A stretch of DNA of 17,566 bases, taken from Phycisphaerae bacterium (GTDB lineage Bacteria; Planctomycetota; Phycisphaerae; Phycisphaerales; SM1A02). A program made the translations under genes and the position numbers. Within the stretch, counting starts at the first letter, position 1. The number at the start of each line of letters is the position of its first letter. Below, piece after piece: positions 1 to 8,300 of the stretch. The notes beneath the pieces are model-generated. The model saw only the letters and a list, made by a program, of their open reading frames with translations. It did no database searches and was not told the DNA's origin. The DNA is taken from positions 12,739-30,304 of the forward strand of contig NZFT01000105.1 in assembly GCA_002690755.1 (NCBI GenBank), given 5' to 3'.

Positions 1-98
1 CACGATCATCGTGGCCGGGCCCGCTTCGTCCTCCCGGGTTCGGTTTCCACGCTCGAAGTCCTCGAGCTTCGGGCGTTCGATCCCGATTCGTCCGTCGC

Positions 99-1430
99 TC
101 AACCTTCGATCGATCCAGCGCCGTCCACAGCCCGGTGCAACCGGCCGTCCGACCAGCCGAGTTCCAGTCCCGCCCGACCGGCGAGAAACGACTCCAACCA
201 GGCCCCGGCCGCGTCGTGCCGCCAGGTGTCGGGCGCGAAGAGCGGATCGTTCGATCTCCCATCCGCCCGGTCCAGATACCACCGCGACAGACTCGCCCGG
301 CTGGTGATCAGGTTCGGCGCAATACCGTCGGCGAGGCAGCGAAGACTGAGCGCCGACCAGATCGCGTCGACCCGCATCCGCTCTTCGGCGTTCTCGTCCC
401 GGGACTTCTGATTCCCCAGCGGTCGCGGCGGGCCCTCCACACCTCTCTTCACGGCGGCGAGAATCCGGTCCGCGTGATCCTCCACGTTGCGTCGGCCGAT
501 GTGACGACACCGTTGCAGTCCCTCCCGATCGACGGGCTGGATCTTCGAGATGTCCGCCACCGCCTCGTCGCTCATCGCGACGCGGTGCGGGAGGTCCTGC
601 TCCCGGGCGAGCTCGTGCCGGAGTTCCACGATCTCCCGCAGCACGGTGGTGGCCTTGGGCTTGAGACGGGATCCGCGAACGATCTTCCGCATGTGCTTTT
701 CAGGATCGAAGCCGCCGACGTGGCGACGCCGCGATTCCTCGCACTCCCGCATCGCCCAGCCGAGTCGGTCGCCGTCCTCCAGCTGCGTTCGCATCCGATC
801 CCAGACCAGCGGCAGGAATCGAACGTCGTCGGCCGCGTAGCGCACCTGGCGTTCGGTGAGCGGCCGGGCGTCCCAGTCCGTGAACGTGTGCCCCTTGGTC
901 AGGGCGTGACCGGCGAAACGCTCGACCGCCTTGGCGAGCGAACTCGGCCACGGCATGTCGAGGAAGCCGGCACAGACCTGGGTGTCGACGATGCCCTCCG
1001 GCTCGACGCCGAGGGCCCGTCGGGCCGGCTCGAGATCCTGAGCACCGTCATGGACGAGCGTCTCGACCGCCGGATCGGCGACGAGTTCGAAGATCGGATC
1101 GAGGCGCTCGACCTTCAGGGGATCGATCAGCGCCAGCCGACCGAGGCAGGCGACCTGGACGAGACAGATCCGGGGAAGGAACGTCTCCTCACCGATGAAC
1201 TCGGTGTCGTAGGCGAAGCTTCCGCTGTCCCGAATGACCCCGGCGAGCTCCACCAGCGACGCCTGGTCCTCGATGATCTCGGGCCTTCCGGTCACCACCA
1301 GCCGATGCGTCTCGATTTCCGCATGCTGGACCGACTGAGCTTCCGCCTCCGCGTGCATTTCAGCCCGCTTTCGTCGACGGTAGGTCGTCCTTCCATCCGA
1401 TTCGTTCTTGGCCATCTTCGTGGGTTCCAT
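99..1430 (-). CDS. rnd: Ribonuclease D (DEDDy 3'-5' exoribonuclease with HRDC region)
   Basis: RNase D trims the 3' ends of tRNA precursors and other structured RNAs in the cytoplasm. The exonuclease fold spans roughly residues 50-215 and carries the DEDDy set: motif I YDTEF (D75, E77), motif II HDGAQD (D132) and motif III YAADD (Y198, D202). An HRDC domain follows at about 255-330. Residues 350-430 (IAPNLITSR, then FLAGRAG) look like a degenerate second HRDC, as in E. coli RNase D. At 443 aa it is longer than the usual ~375-400, partly because of a basic N-terminal tail of about 45 residues. The start is uncertain: ATG 1430 has a weak ribosome site, and the in-frame ATG at 1415 (MAKNES) is equally plausible. 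It is divergent from the gene at 1592. Family assignment is strong; the processing role is taken from the family. Confidence 0.93.
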   Translation of the reverse strand: MEPTKMAKNESDGRTTYRRRKRAEMHAEAEAQSVQHAEIETHRLVVTGRPEIIEDQASLVELAGVIRDSGSFAYDTEFIGEETFLPRICLVQVACLGRLALIDPLKVERLDPIFELVADPAVETLVHDGAQDLEPARRALGVEPEGIVDTQVCAGFLDMPWPSSLAKAVERFAGHALTKGHTFTDWDARPLTERQVRYAADDVRFLPLVWDRMRTQLEDGDRLGWAMRECEESRRRHVGGFDPEKHMRKIVRGSRLKPKATTVLREIVELRHELAREQDLPHRVAMSDEAVADISKIQPVDREGLQRCRHIGRRNVEDHADRILAAVKRGVEGPPRPLGNQKSRDENAEERMRVDAIWSALSLRCLADGIAPNLITSRASLSRWYLDRADGRSNDPLFAPDTWRHDAAGAWLESFLAGRAGLELGWSDGRLHRAVDGAGSIEG

Positions 1431-1591
1431 CCCGTACGACGTAGTGGCGGCACCACGCTTTGAATCCGTTGTCCCTCGAAAGACGACTGCGAGAGATCGA
1501 ACCCGAGTGTAGCGATCAACCTCGGGGTACGATCGAAGATGAAACGTATCGTGGATCGCTTCGCCAGAAAACGCCCCTGCCCGGAATCACC

Positions 1592-2995
1592 ATGCCAAGT
1601 CCACTGCCATGCCCTCGACGTCCCTTCGGGATCGCATCTCTCCTCGCGGCGGCCCTCCTCGTCGCCACGCCCGGCTCCGCGTCCGGATCCACCCCGGCTC
1701 CGACTTCGACCGACAACCTCCAGCGAAACGACCGGCCTCCGACCGCGCCGTTCCGGTTCCTGCTGGTACCGATCCGAGGAACGATCGGGGTCGATGTCAC
1801 GGCCTCCGGCGTCGCGACCTGCCTGGCCCTCGCCAGGAGCGAGGGATGGGACGGCGTGCTCCTCGAATTTGATACGACCCTCGGCCGGCTCGACGACGGA
1901 CTCGCGATCGCGAACGCGATTCGGCTGGCGGCCGACGACCTTCGGACGATCGCGTTGATTCGCACCACGGGCGGCGCCGCGATCCTGCCGCTGTTCGCCT
2001 GCGAGGAGTGGCTGGTGCTCGACGAGATCGAGATCCAGGAACGGGACGACCGGGGAATCGTGGTGTTGCGTCCCGTCGGCGATGATCGATCCGCGATCCG
2101 CACCCTGCCGACCTGGGGCGGCGATGCGGAGACGGTCGTGGCGGAACTGTCCGCCCTGCGCACCGCGGGCCGTCGATCGATGCCCTCGACGATCTCCGAA
2201 AAATCGAGGGACGGACGCGCCGCCCTCCTCGACGCACTGGTCGATCCCACGCTCGCGCTTCGCGTCGAGCCGGGCGACGTCGTTCGAACGATCGGCCCCG
2301 ACGCGAACTCCACGGACACGGCGCCCGTCATCCGGACCGGCGACCGGGGCCCGGGGATCAGCGTGGCCGAACTCGATGCGACCGGTCTCGCGACCGGCCT
2401 TCCGGTGGGACTCGATCCCCTGCGAATCACCCTCGGCGTCGAATCCGTCGAACCCCAGGCGGACACCGGCGTCGTCCTCATCGGGTCCGATGCGGACGAA
2501 CGATTCGCCCTCCGTGGAGGGCTTTCGCGACAGGCGGACATGATCTTCACGTCCATCGACGCCATGGGCTCGTTGAACGCAGGCCTTCCCTGGTCCGTCG
2601 AGCGGGCCCGCCTCTCGGCGCCGGATCGACCTGCCCGACGCGGTCAGTATCCGATGTCCCTGGACCAGACCGGCTGGCGGCTCTCCGAGGTGGGTCTGAA
2701 GAACTGGATCATCGGGTGTGACCAGTGCATCCGAAGGTGGAACGGCGTGGCCAACACCACGCGGGAACTTCTCGCGCTCGAGGAACGCGGCCGGACCGCG
2801 CTCGCGACCTTCGAAGCGCTGACCCCGCTCCCGGAGGATGTCGCACGCCACGCCGGCGCGATCAGGGTCGCTCGATCCGTGCTCGACTCGATGTCCGATC
2901 TCCTCCCGGAATGGCGACGCCTCGCCGCGATCGCGAGGGAGAACATCGAGCGCATGGAGGCGATGAGATCATCACCTCCCCGCATCGACCGTTGA
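1592..2995 (+). CDS. Secreted NfeD/ClpP-fold protein, probably catalytically inactive
   Basis: A 467-aa protein with a signal peptide: basic PCPRRPF, hydrophobic IASLLAAALLVA, likely cleavage near residues 29-31 (GSA-SG). I chose ATG 1592 because it begins at this signal; the open frame reaches back to 1460 but those extra residues look non-coding. Residues 56-150 follow the NfeD/SppA layout: FLLVPIRGTIG strand, GVLLEFDTTLGRLDDG (NfeD: LEIDTPGGRVD), IANAI, then RTTGGAAILPLFACEEWLVL. In active NfeD proteases the last block reads xxSAGAxIAxAAD, so the serine position is G127 here. ALVDPTLAL (215-223) resembles the NfeD AMVDP motif. The C-terminal ~230 residues are unrecognised, with a helical region rich in Arg, Glu and Leu. 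No C-terminal membrane domain is seen. It is likely a periplasmic pseudo-protease; the function is unknown. Confidence 0.7.
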   Translation: MPSPLPCPRRPFGIASLLAAALLVATPGSASGSTPAPTSTDNLQRNDRPPTAPFRFLLVPIRGTIGVDVTASGVATCLALARSEGWDGVLLEFDTTLGRLDDGLAIANAIRLAADDLRTIALIRTTGGAAILPLFACEEWLVLDEIEIQERDDRGIVVLRPVGDDRSAIRTLPTWGGDAETVVAELSALRTAGRRSMPSTISEKSRDGRAALLDALVDPTLALRVEPGDVVRTIGPDANSTDTAPVIRTGDRGPGISVAELDATGLATGLPVGLDPLRITLGVESVEPQADTGVVLIGSDADERFALRGGLSRQADMIFTSIDAMGSLNAGLPWSVERARLSAPDRPARRGQYPMSLDQTGWRLSEVGLKNWIIGCDQCIRRWNGVANTTRELLALEERGRTALATFEALTPLPEDVARHAGAIRVARSVLDSMSDLLPEWRRLAAIARENIERMEAMRSSPPRIDR

Positions 2996-3029
2996 CCGCA
3001 GCTCGGATCGACTTCGGCCCGCAATACGT

Positions 3030-3059
3030 CACCGCCGACGCCCGGAGACGTCGGCGGTG
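3030..3059. terminator. Perfect hairpin 1 between convergent genes
   Basis: The arms CACCGCCGACG (3030-3040) and CGTCGGCGGTG (3049-3059) are exact reverse complements, giving an 11-bp stem with an 8-base loop. It lies 34 bases after the stop of the plus-strand gene and 48 bases beyond the stop of the minus-strand gene. There is no U-tract on either side, so the terminator role is inferred from position and stem strength. Confidence 0.7.
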
Positions 3060-3060
3060 G

Positions 3061-3085
3061 CCGTCCGGTCGGAACGACCGGACGG
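3061..3085. terminator. Perfect hairpin 2 between convergent genes
   Basis: CCGTCCGGTCG (3061-3071) and CGACCGGACGG (3075-3085) form an exact 11-bp stem closed by a GAA loop. It begins two bases after hairpin 1, and its sequence differs from it. Together they sit between convergent stops at 2995 and 3108, the expected place for a bidirectional terminator. No T-rich tail is present. Confidence 0.7.
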
Positions 3086-3107
3086 GAGCAGGAATTCGTG
3101 AGCGCGG

Positions 3108-3392
3108 TCAGGCCGCGGCGAGCCGCCGGCAGAACGCGACTTCGTCACCGTTCATCCAGTAGTCCTTCGAGAGATCGAGCAGGTATCGAGCCACCATTCG
3201 TTGCTTGTCCGGTGACCATCGATCCTCCTCCGCACCGTTCGCGAGTCGCTGCAACAGGCCGGTGATGCCCGACATCCCGAAGGGCAGTTCCGGTGCGAGA
3301 TCGGGGCCTCGGGAGATCTCCTGATCGTCCCGGGACTGATACGAATCGTCGCTGAAATCCGGTCGTCTGGGTGTCGTGTCTTCGTTGTTCAT
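3108..3392 (-). CDS. Small hypothetical protein (94 aa)
   Basis: I do not recognise this family. The product is acidic and hydrophilic, with no signal peptide or membrane segment, so it is probably cytoplasmic. Residues 1-35 are rich in Asp, Ser, Gln and Pro and look disordered. Residues 40-94 look helical (ITGLLQRLANGAEEDRW, KQRMVARYLLDLSKDYW, DEVAFCRRLAAA). It is supported as a gene by a strong ribosome site, AAGGGAGG at 3400-3407, seven bases before the ATG, and by a terminator-like double hairpin after its stop. It is convergent with the NfeD-like gene and lies downstream of the HD-GYP gene on the same strand, 166 bases away. A hairpin-forming inverted repeat lies just upstream of the ribosome site (3415-3430). 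The function cannot be stated. Confidence 0.72.
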   Translation of the reverse strand: MNNEDTTPRRPDFSDDSYQSRDDQEISRGPDLAPELPFGMSGITGLLQRLANGAEEDRWSPDKQRMVARYLLDLSKDYWMNGDEVAFCRRLAAA

Positions 3393-3399
3393 GAGTATG

Positions 3400-3407
3400 C
3401 CTCCCTT
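3400..3407 (-). promoter_or_regulatory. Ribosome binding site of the 94-aa gene
   Basis: On the minus strand this reads AAGGGAGG, a near-perfect Shine-Dalgarno, with seven bases before ATG 3392. It is the main argument that this short frame is a real gene and that the start is correct. Confidence 0.75.
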
Positions 3408-3414
3408 GTGTCCA

Positions 3415-3430
3415 CCTGATACGAATCAGG
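3415..3430. repeat. Inverted repeat upstream of the 94-aa gene
   Basis: CCTGAT-ACGA-ATCAGG is a perfect 6-bp inverted repeat with a 4-base centre. It lies 22 bases upstream of the start codon of the 94-aa gene, close to where an operator or leader hairpin would be. Twelve bases of it (3416-3427) recur exactly at 3336-3347 inside that gene. A regulatory role is only inferred. Confidence 0.4.
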
Positions 3431-3558
3431 CCACGCGGGAGTTCGTCCCGAACCGCACGAAATCGGTTGTCGAGCGCATAACCCGGGGTCAGACGGCCGA
3501 AAACGAACGACGCCGGCGGTGTTCCCACCCCTTCTTCTCGAAACCCGAACGACCGATT

Positions 3559-5253
3559 TCAGTCCGGGTACCGGGCTCGGACTTCTCGGAATTCCTCGAC
3601 GCACTCCATCAGCATCTCGACCAGTGCCGGATCGAAGTGTCCTCCCGATTCGTCGCGAATCACCTCGAGCACCCGGGCCTCGGGCCACGAAGTCTTGTAC
3701 GCCCGGGCCGTCGAGAGCGCGTCGTACACGTCCGCGAGACCGACGATCCTCGCGACGAGCGGGATCTCCCGGCCCCGGAGTCCCGTTCGAATCGGAATGG
3801 TCGCCGGCCCGAGATCCGCCTCGGGTTCGATCGGACCCGGGTATCCCGTACCGTCCCATCGTTCGTGATGGTGAAGCGCCACCACCCTGGCGACTTCGTC
3901 GAAGTTCGTCCGCATTCCGCGGAACAGACGCGCCCCGATCACGGTGTGCCGCTGCATGATCGCGATCTCCTCGCCGTCGAGCGGACCGGGCTTCTTGAGG
4001 ATCGCGTCGGGAATACCCACCTTGCCGACGTCGTGCAGCATCGCCGCGGTGCGAAGCCGGTCCCGATTCTTCTCGCGCTCCTCCTCGGCGATTCCGTTTC
4101 GATCGGCCCAGGCGTCGTAGAGCACGGTCGAAAAGCCGGCGACCCGCTGCGCATGATGGTCCGTCTCGGTGGGATCCCGGAGTTCGGCCATCGCGATCAT
4201 CCGCATCACCAGGGTCCGCGTCAGCGCGGTGCGTTCGAGGGCCACCGAGGCCAGGCCGGCGAAGTGCTCGACCAGGCGCTGGTCCTCGTCGGTGAAGGTA
4301 CGCCCCGCGTCCTCACCCCCCGGATTGGAGAGCTGGATCACCCCTCGTATCTTCGCATCACTGGTCCGCAGCGGAAGACTGAGCAACGCCCGGCTCCGGT
4401 ATCCCGCCGCGGTGTCACGGCCTCGATCGTAGGTGCAGTCGAGTTCGGCCGGAATCTCGTAGGCGTCCTCGACCCGGATCGTCCGACCGGTGAGCGCGAC
4501 GGTCCCCGCGACGCTTTCCAGCGACAGTCTCCGGGCCATCCGGTGGGTGTAGGGATTGTCGCCGCGACCGACGACCTTGTCGTTCTGGATGTGATGGCAT
4601 TCGAGCTGATCCCCCGTGATGGTGAAGATCGCCCCCGCCTCGGCATCGCAGCAGCGACGCGCCTCGAGCAGGATGCGGTCGAGCAGCAGTTCGAAGTCCT
4701 GATAGCGGGTGAGATCCGCCCCGAGCTCGGCGATCGAGGCCAGTCGATCCCGGTCCCGCCGCGCCTCCAGTTCGATGGATGCCCGCTCGACCTCGTTGCG
4801 TCGATCGAGGCGGGCGATGTCCCGGGTCGCCTCTTCGATCCGTCGCCGTGCCCGTCGCGTCTCGACGACGCCTCGACGTCGTTCCGCGTGGAGGCGAAGA
4901 CGCGCGTCCAGCTCGGCGGGGCCGGGGATCCCGGCGAAGAGATCATCCGCCCCGCGTTCGAAGGCCCGAAGTTCCGCGGCGGCCTCCCGGGTTTCAACCA
5001 GGATGATCACCGGCACTTCGGACACGCCCGCCGTGCGACGAAACGAAGCGAGCAGTTCGAAGCCGTCGAGGGATCCCGGCGCGTGGCCCTGGACGATGAC
5101 ATCGGGACCCGAACGGCGGGCGGACTCGATCGCGTCGGCGGGGTCGACCACCACCTGCAGTCGGAATCCGGCATGGGGCAGCCGGGCCCGCAGCGTCGCG
5201 GCGACGGCGGGCCGGTCATCGACCAGCAGAACCTTGATGGGCTGTTCCGTCAT
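3559..5253 (-). CDS. Pseudo-receiver-GAF-HD-GYP protein (probable c-di-GMP phosphodiesterase)
   Basis: A cytoplasmic 564-aa signalling protein. Residues 6-122 are a CheY-like receiver, 123-175 an Arg/Glu-rich helical linker, 180-340 a GAF domain and 341-555 an HD-GYP domain. HD-GYP enzymes hydrolyse cyclic di-GMP. Its metal and signature residues are present: H367, H407-D408 with K411 (LHDVGK), H436, HHHER (461-465), GYP (470-472) and D508 (ADVYDAL). A segment of about 18 residues is inserted after GYP. The receiver is defective: VDDR (acidic pair D12-D13) is kept, but the phospho-acceptor Asp is G56, the Ser/Thr position is V86 and the Lys position is G108. I chose ATG 5253 (MTEQPIKVLLVDD) because the receiver begins there and GGAAGG precedes it; the open frame to 5613 overlaps metH. 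It lies 68 bases after metH on the same strand, so co-transcription is likely. Confidence 0.9.
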   Translation of the reverse strand: MTEQPIKVLLVDDRPAVAATLRARLPHAGFRLQVVVDPADAIESARRSGPDVIVQGHAPGSLDGFELLASFRRTAGVSEVPVIILVETREAAAELRAFERGADDLFAGIPGPAELDARLRLHAERRRGVVETRRARRRIEEATRDIARLDRRNEVERASIELEARRDRDRLASIAELGADLTRYQDFELLLDRILLEARRCCDAEAGAIFTITGDQLECHHIQNDKVVGRGDNPYTHRMARRLSLESVAGTVALTGRTIRVEDAYEIPAELDCTYDRGRDTAAGYRSRALLSLPLRTSDAKIRGVIQLSNPGGEDAGRTFTDEDQRLVEHFAGLASVALERTALTRTLVMRMIAMAELRDPTETDHHAQRVAGFSTVLYDAWADRNGIAEEEREKNRDRLRTAAMLHDVGKVGIPDAILKKPGPLDGEEIAIMQRHTVIGARLFRGMRTNFDEVARVVALHHHERWDGTGYPGPIEPEADLGPATIPIRTGLRGREIPLVARIVGLADVYDALSTARAYKTSWPEARVLEVIRDESGGHFDPALVEMLMECVEEFREVRARYPD

Positions 5254-5265
5254 CGTCCGTGCGAC

Positions 5266-5271
5266 CCTTCC
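5266..5271 (-). promoter_or_regulatory. Ribosome binding site deciding the HD-GYP start
   Basis: On the minus strand this reads GGAAGG, 12 bases before ATG 5253. The spacing is a little long. It supports this start over the far longer upstream frame that would overlap the metH coding region by nearly 300 bases. Confidence 0.5.
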
Positions 5272-5321
5272 GGCGACCACTCTACCGGTTCGTCGCCCGA
5301 CGTCCGGAGGTCGATCCCGCC

Positions 5322-8300
5322 CTAGGCGCTGAAGTAGGCCGCCTCCGGGTGATGCACCACGAGCGCGCTGGTCGACTGCTCCGGATCGATCTGCCAGTTC
5401 TCCGTGAGACGGCAGCCGATGCGCTCCGGCTCGAGGAGACGGAACAGCGTTTCCTGGTCGGACATCTCCGGACAGGCCGGATACCCGAACGAGTATCGGC
5501 AACCCTGATAGTTCTGACCGAACAGTCGGCGAATGTCGGGATCGTCGTGATGACCGATTCCGATCTCCGCCCGCATCCGCTTGTGCCACATCTCCGCGAG
5601 AGCCTCGGCGCACTCCACGCCGAATCCATGGAGATACAGGTAGTCGGCGTAGCGATCCGCCTCGAAGAGCGTTCGCGCCCGCCGGGAGACCTCCTCGCCC
5701 ATCGTGACGCAGTGGAAGCCGACGATGTCCCGCTCGCCCGATTCGACCGGGCGGAAGTAGTCGGCGAGACAGCGCCGCTGTCGCGACGACTGCCGCGGGA
5801 ACGAGAACCGGGCGATCTCCCGGTCGTGATCCTCCGCGTCGAAGACGACCAGATCATCGCCGTCGCCGTTGGCGGGCCACCATCCGTAGACCGCCTTCGG
5901 GGTGAGAATCGTCTCCGCGCGGCATTCCGCCTGCAGACGCTCGAAGACCGGGTCGGCGTGATCAGCGAGGTGCGCCGCATACTCGTCGGCATCCATCGCG
6001 CCCTTGCGAAGTCCCCACTGCCCGCGGTAGAGGGCCGTCCGGTTCACGTACGCGAACACCTCCTCGAGCGGAACGTCCTCCACGAGCCGGGAGCCGAAGA
6101 ACGGCGCCGCCGGAAGTTCCGCGACGGCCGCGAGCGGCGTCGTCGCGACGAGGGTGTCCGCATCGCCACGTTCCCGCGTCGCCTCCCGGGCGGCCGCGAC
6201 GGTGGCTTCGGCGGCCTCCCGCTTCTCGAGCCGCTCGGTGATCTCGCCGTCGAGCTGGTCGAGGGCGTCGTTGGAGATTCGATCACACACGCGAAGACCG
6301 TCGAACGCGTCCTTGCCGTAGTAGAGCGGGCCTTCGTAGATGTCACGCAGCCGCTTCTCCGCGTGGAATCGCGTCAAGGCGGCCCCGCCGAGGATCACCG
6401 GCACCGAGATGCCAAGCTCGTTGAAGGCACGAAGATTGCGCTCCATCACCGTCACGGACTTCACCAGCAGGCCGCTCATCCCGATCGCGCCGGCGTTCGT
6501 CTCCCGCCAGGCGGCGACGATCTGCTCCACGGACTGCTTGATGCCGATGTTGTGAACGGTGTATCCGTTGTTGGTCAGAATGATGTCGACGAGATTCTTC
6601 CCGATGTCATGGACGTCACCGGACACCGTCGCGAGCACGATCGACCCTCGGCCGACGTCCCCTTCGACCTTTTCCATCAGCGGTTCGAGGCGGGCGACCG
6701 CCTTCTTCATCACCTCGGCGGACTGGAGCACGAACGGGAGCTGCATCCGCCCGTCTCCGAAGAGCTCGCCGACGACCTTCATCCCGGCGAGCAGATGGTC
6801 GTTGATGATCACCAGCGGCGGCATGTCGACCAACGCCTCGTCCAGCGTCTCCACCAGTCCGTCGTCCTCGCCGTCGATGATGTGTCGTTGGAGGCGTTCC
6901 GGAACGGTCAGTGATTCGAGGGAGACCCGCTCCTCCGTGTCGCCGTCCTCGGGGAAGAGCCCGATGAAGTGCAGCAGCGGGTCGAAGTCCTCCGACATGC
7001 CTTCGGGCCGGTCGGCGCCACGACGATCGAAGATCAGCCACTCCGCGGCCGCCCACTTCACCTCGTCGATCTTGGTTCGCGGAAGGATCTTCGAGGCGTG
7101 CACGATCGCCGCGGTGAGCCCGCGGGCCCGCGCGTGATCGAGGAAGACGGAGTTCAGCACCGCCCGGGCCGGAGCCCGGAGACCGAAGGAGATGTTCGAG
7201 AGACCGAGCAGGATGCCGCACCTCGGAAAACGTTCCGCGATCAGTCGGATACCCTCGAGCGTCTCATGACCGAGGGCGCGATCGTCCTCGACCCCGGTCG
7301 CGATGGTGAAGGTGAGCGGATCGAAGAGCAGGTCGCTTTCATCGAGGCCCCACTTGCCGGTGAAGAGTTCGTGGATCCGTGAAGCGATCTCCAGCTTGCG
7401 ATCCGCGGTCTTGGCCATGCCGGCCTGGGGATCCTCGTCGATGGTGAGGGCGACGCAGGCCGCGCCGTGGGCCTTGAGCAGCGGGCAGATCTCGTCTAGC
7501 CGTCGCTCGCCATCCTCGAGGTTGATGGAGTTGACGACGCACTTGCCGCCCAGTCGCTTGAGTCCCGCCTCGATGGTCAACGCCTCGGTCGAGTCGATCA
7601 TGATCGGCGCGTTGAGGCTGGTCGCGTATCGACTCGCGACTTCGGCCATGTCGCGGGCGCCGTCGCGACCCACGAAGTCCACGCAGACGTCGAGCAGGTG
7701 CGAGCCGCCGCGAAGCTCCTCCCGCCCCATCGACACCAGGGAGTCCCAGTCCTCCGAATCGAGGAGACGCTTGAACTTCCGGCTTCCGTTCGCGTTGGTC
7801 CGTTCGGCGACGATGAGGAACGAGTTGTCCTGCTGGAATTCCGTGAAACCGTAGAGACTCGAACAACCGGGCTCGAGCGGAACGATCTCCCGCCGCGGCG
7901 CGGGGCGATCCCCGACGAGGTCCACGAGCGCCGCGATGTGCTCGGGCGTGGTGCCGCAGCACCCGCCGACCAGATTCACGCCCCCGTCTTCGACGAACCG
8001 CCGCATCGCCTCCGCGAAGGGGCGGGGCTGGAGCGGATAGGAGGCCTCCCCGTCGACGAGCACGGGAAGCCCCGCATTCGGCACCACCGAGACGAAGCGA
8101 TCCCAGTGCCGGCAGAGGTACTCGATGTGGGACGTCATCTCCACCGGACCGGTCGCGCAGTTCAGCCCGAGACTCACGATCGGCAGCATCCGCAGCGCGT
8201 TCACCGCCGACGCGATGTCGCTGCCGAGCAGCATGGTCCCGGTCGTCTCGATGGTGATCGAGACCATGATCGGGACGTCGAACGGATCCCGACCTCGCGC

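Noticed and set aside
1-13. Inverted repeat CACGAT-C-ATCGTG at the left edge, and a possible gene running off the left end on the minus strand
   Set aside because: A 6-bp dyad in GC-rich DNA at the edge can be chance. Only three codons would remain in the window after the ATG, and the nearest ribosome-like site is too far away.
3376-5325. Long plus-strand open frame (649 codons) opposite the HD-GYP gene
   Set aside because: Antisense shadow caused by high GC. The translation is low-complexity Arg/Pro/Gly-rich with no domain, while the minus strand encodes clear receiver, GAF and HD-GYP motifs.
5254-5613. Longer N-terminus for the HD-GYP protein (start at 5613)
   Set aside because: The extra 120 residues are Arg/Gly-rich shadow sequence that would overlap the metH coding region on the same strand; a receiver domain starts naturally at 5253.
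5259-6914. Long plus-strand open frame (551 codons) opposite metH
   Set aside because: Antisense shadow; the opposite strand encodes the unmistakable cobalamin and reactivation domains of MetH.
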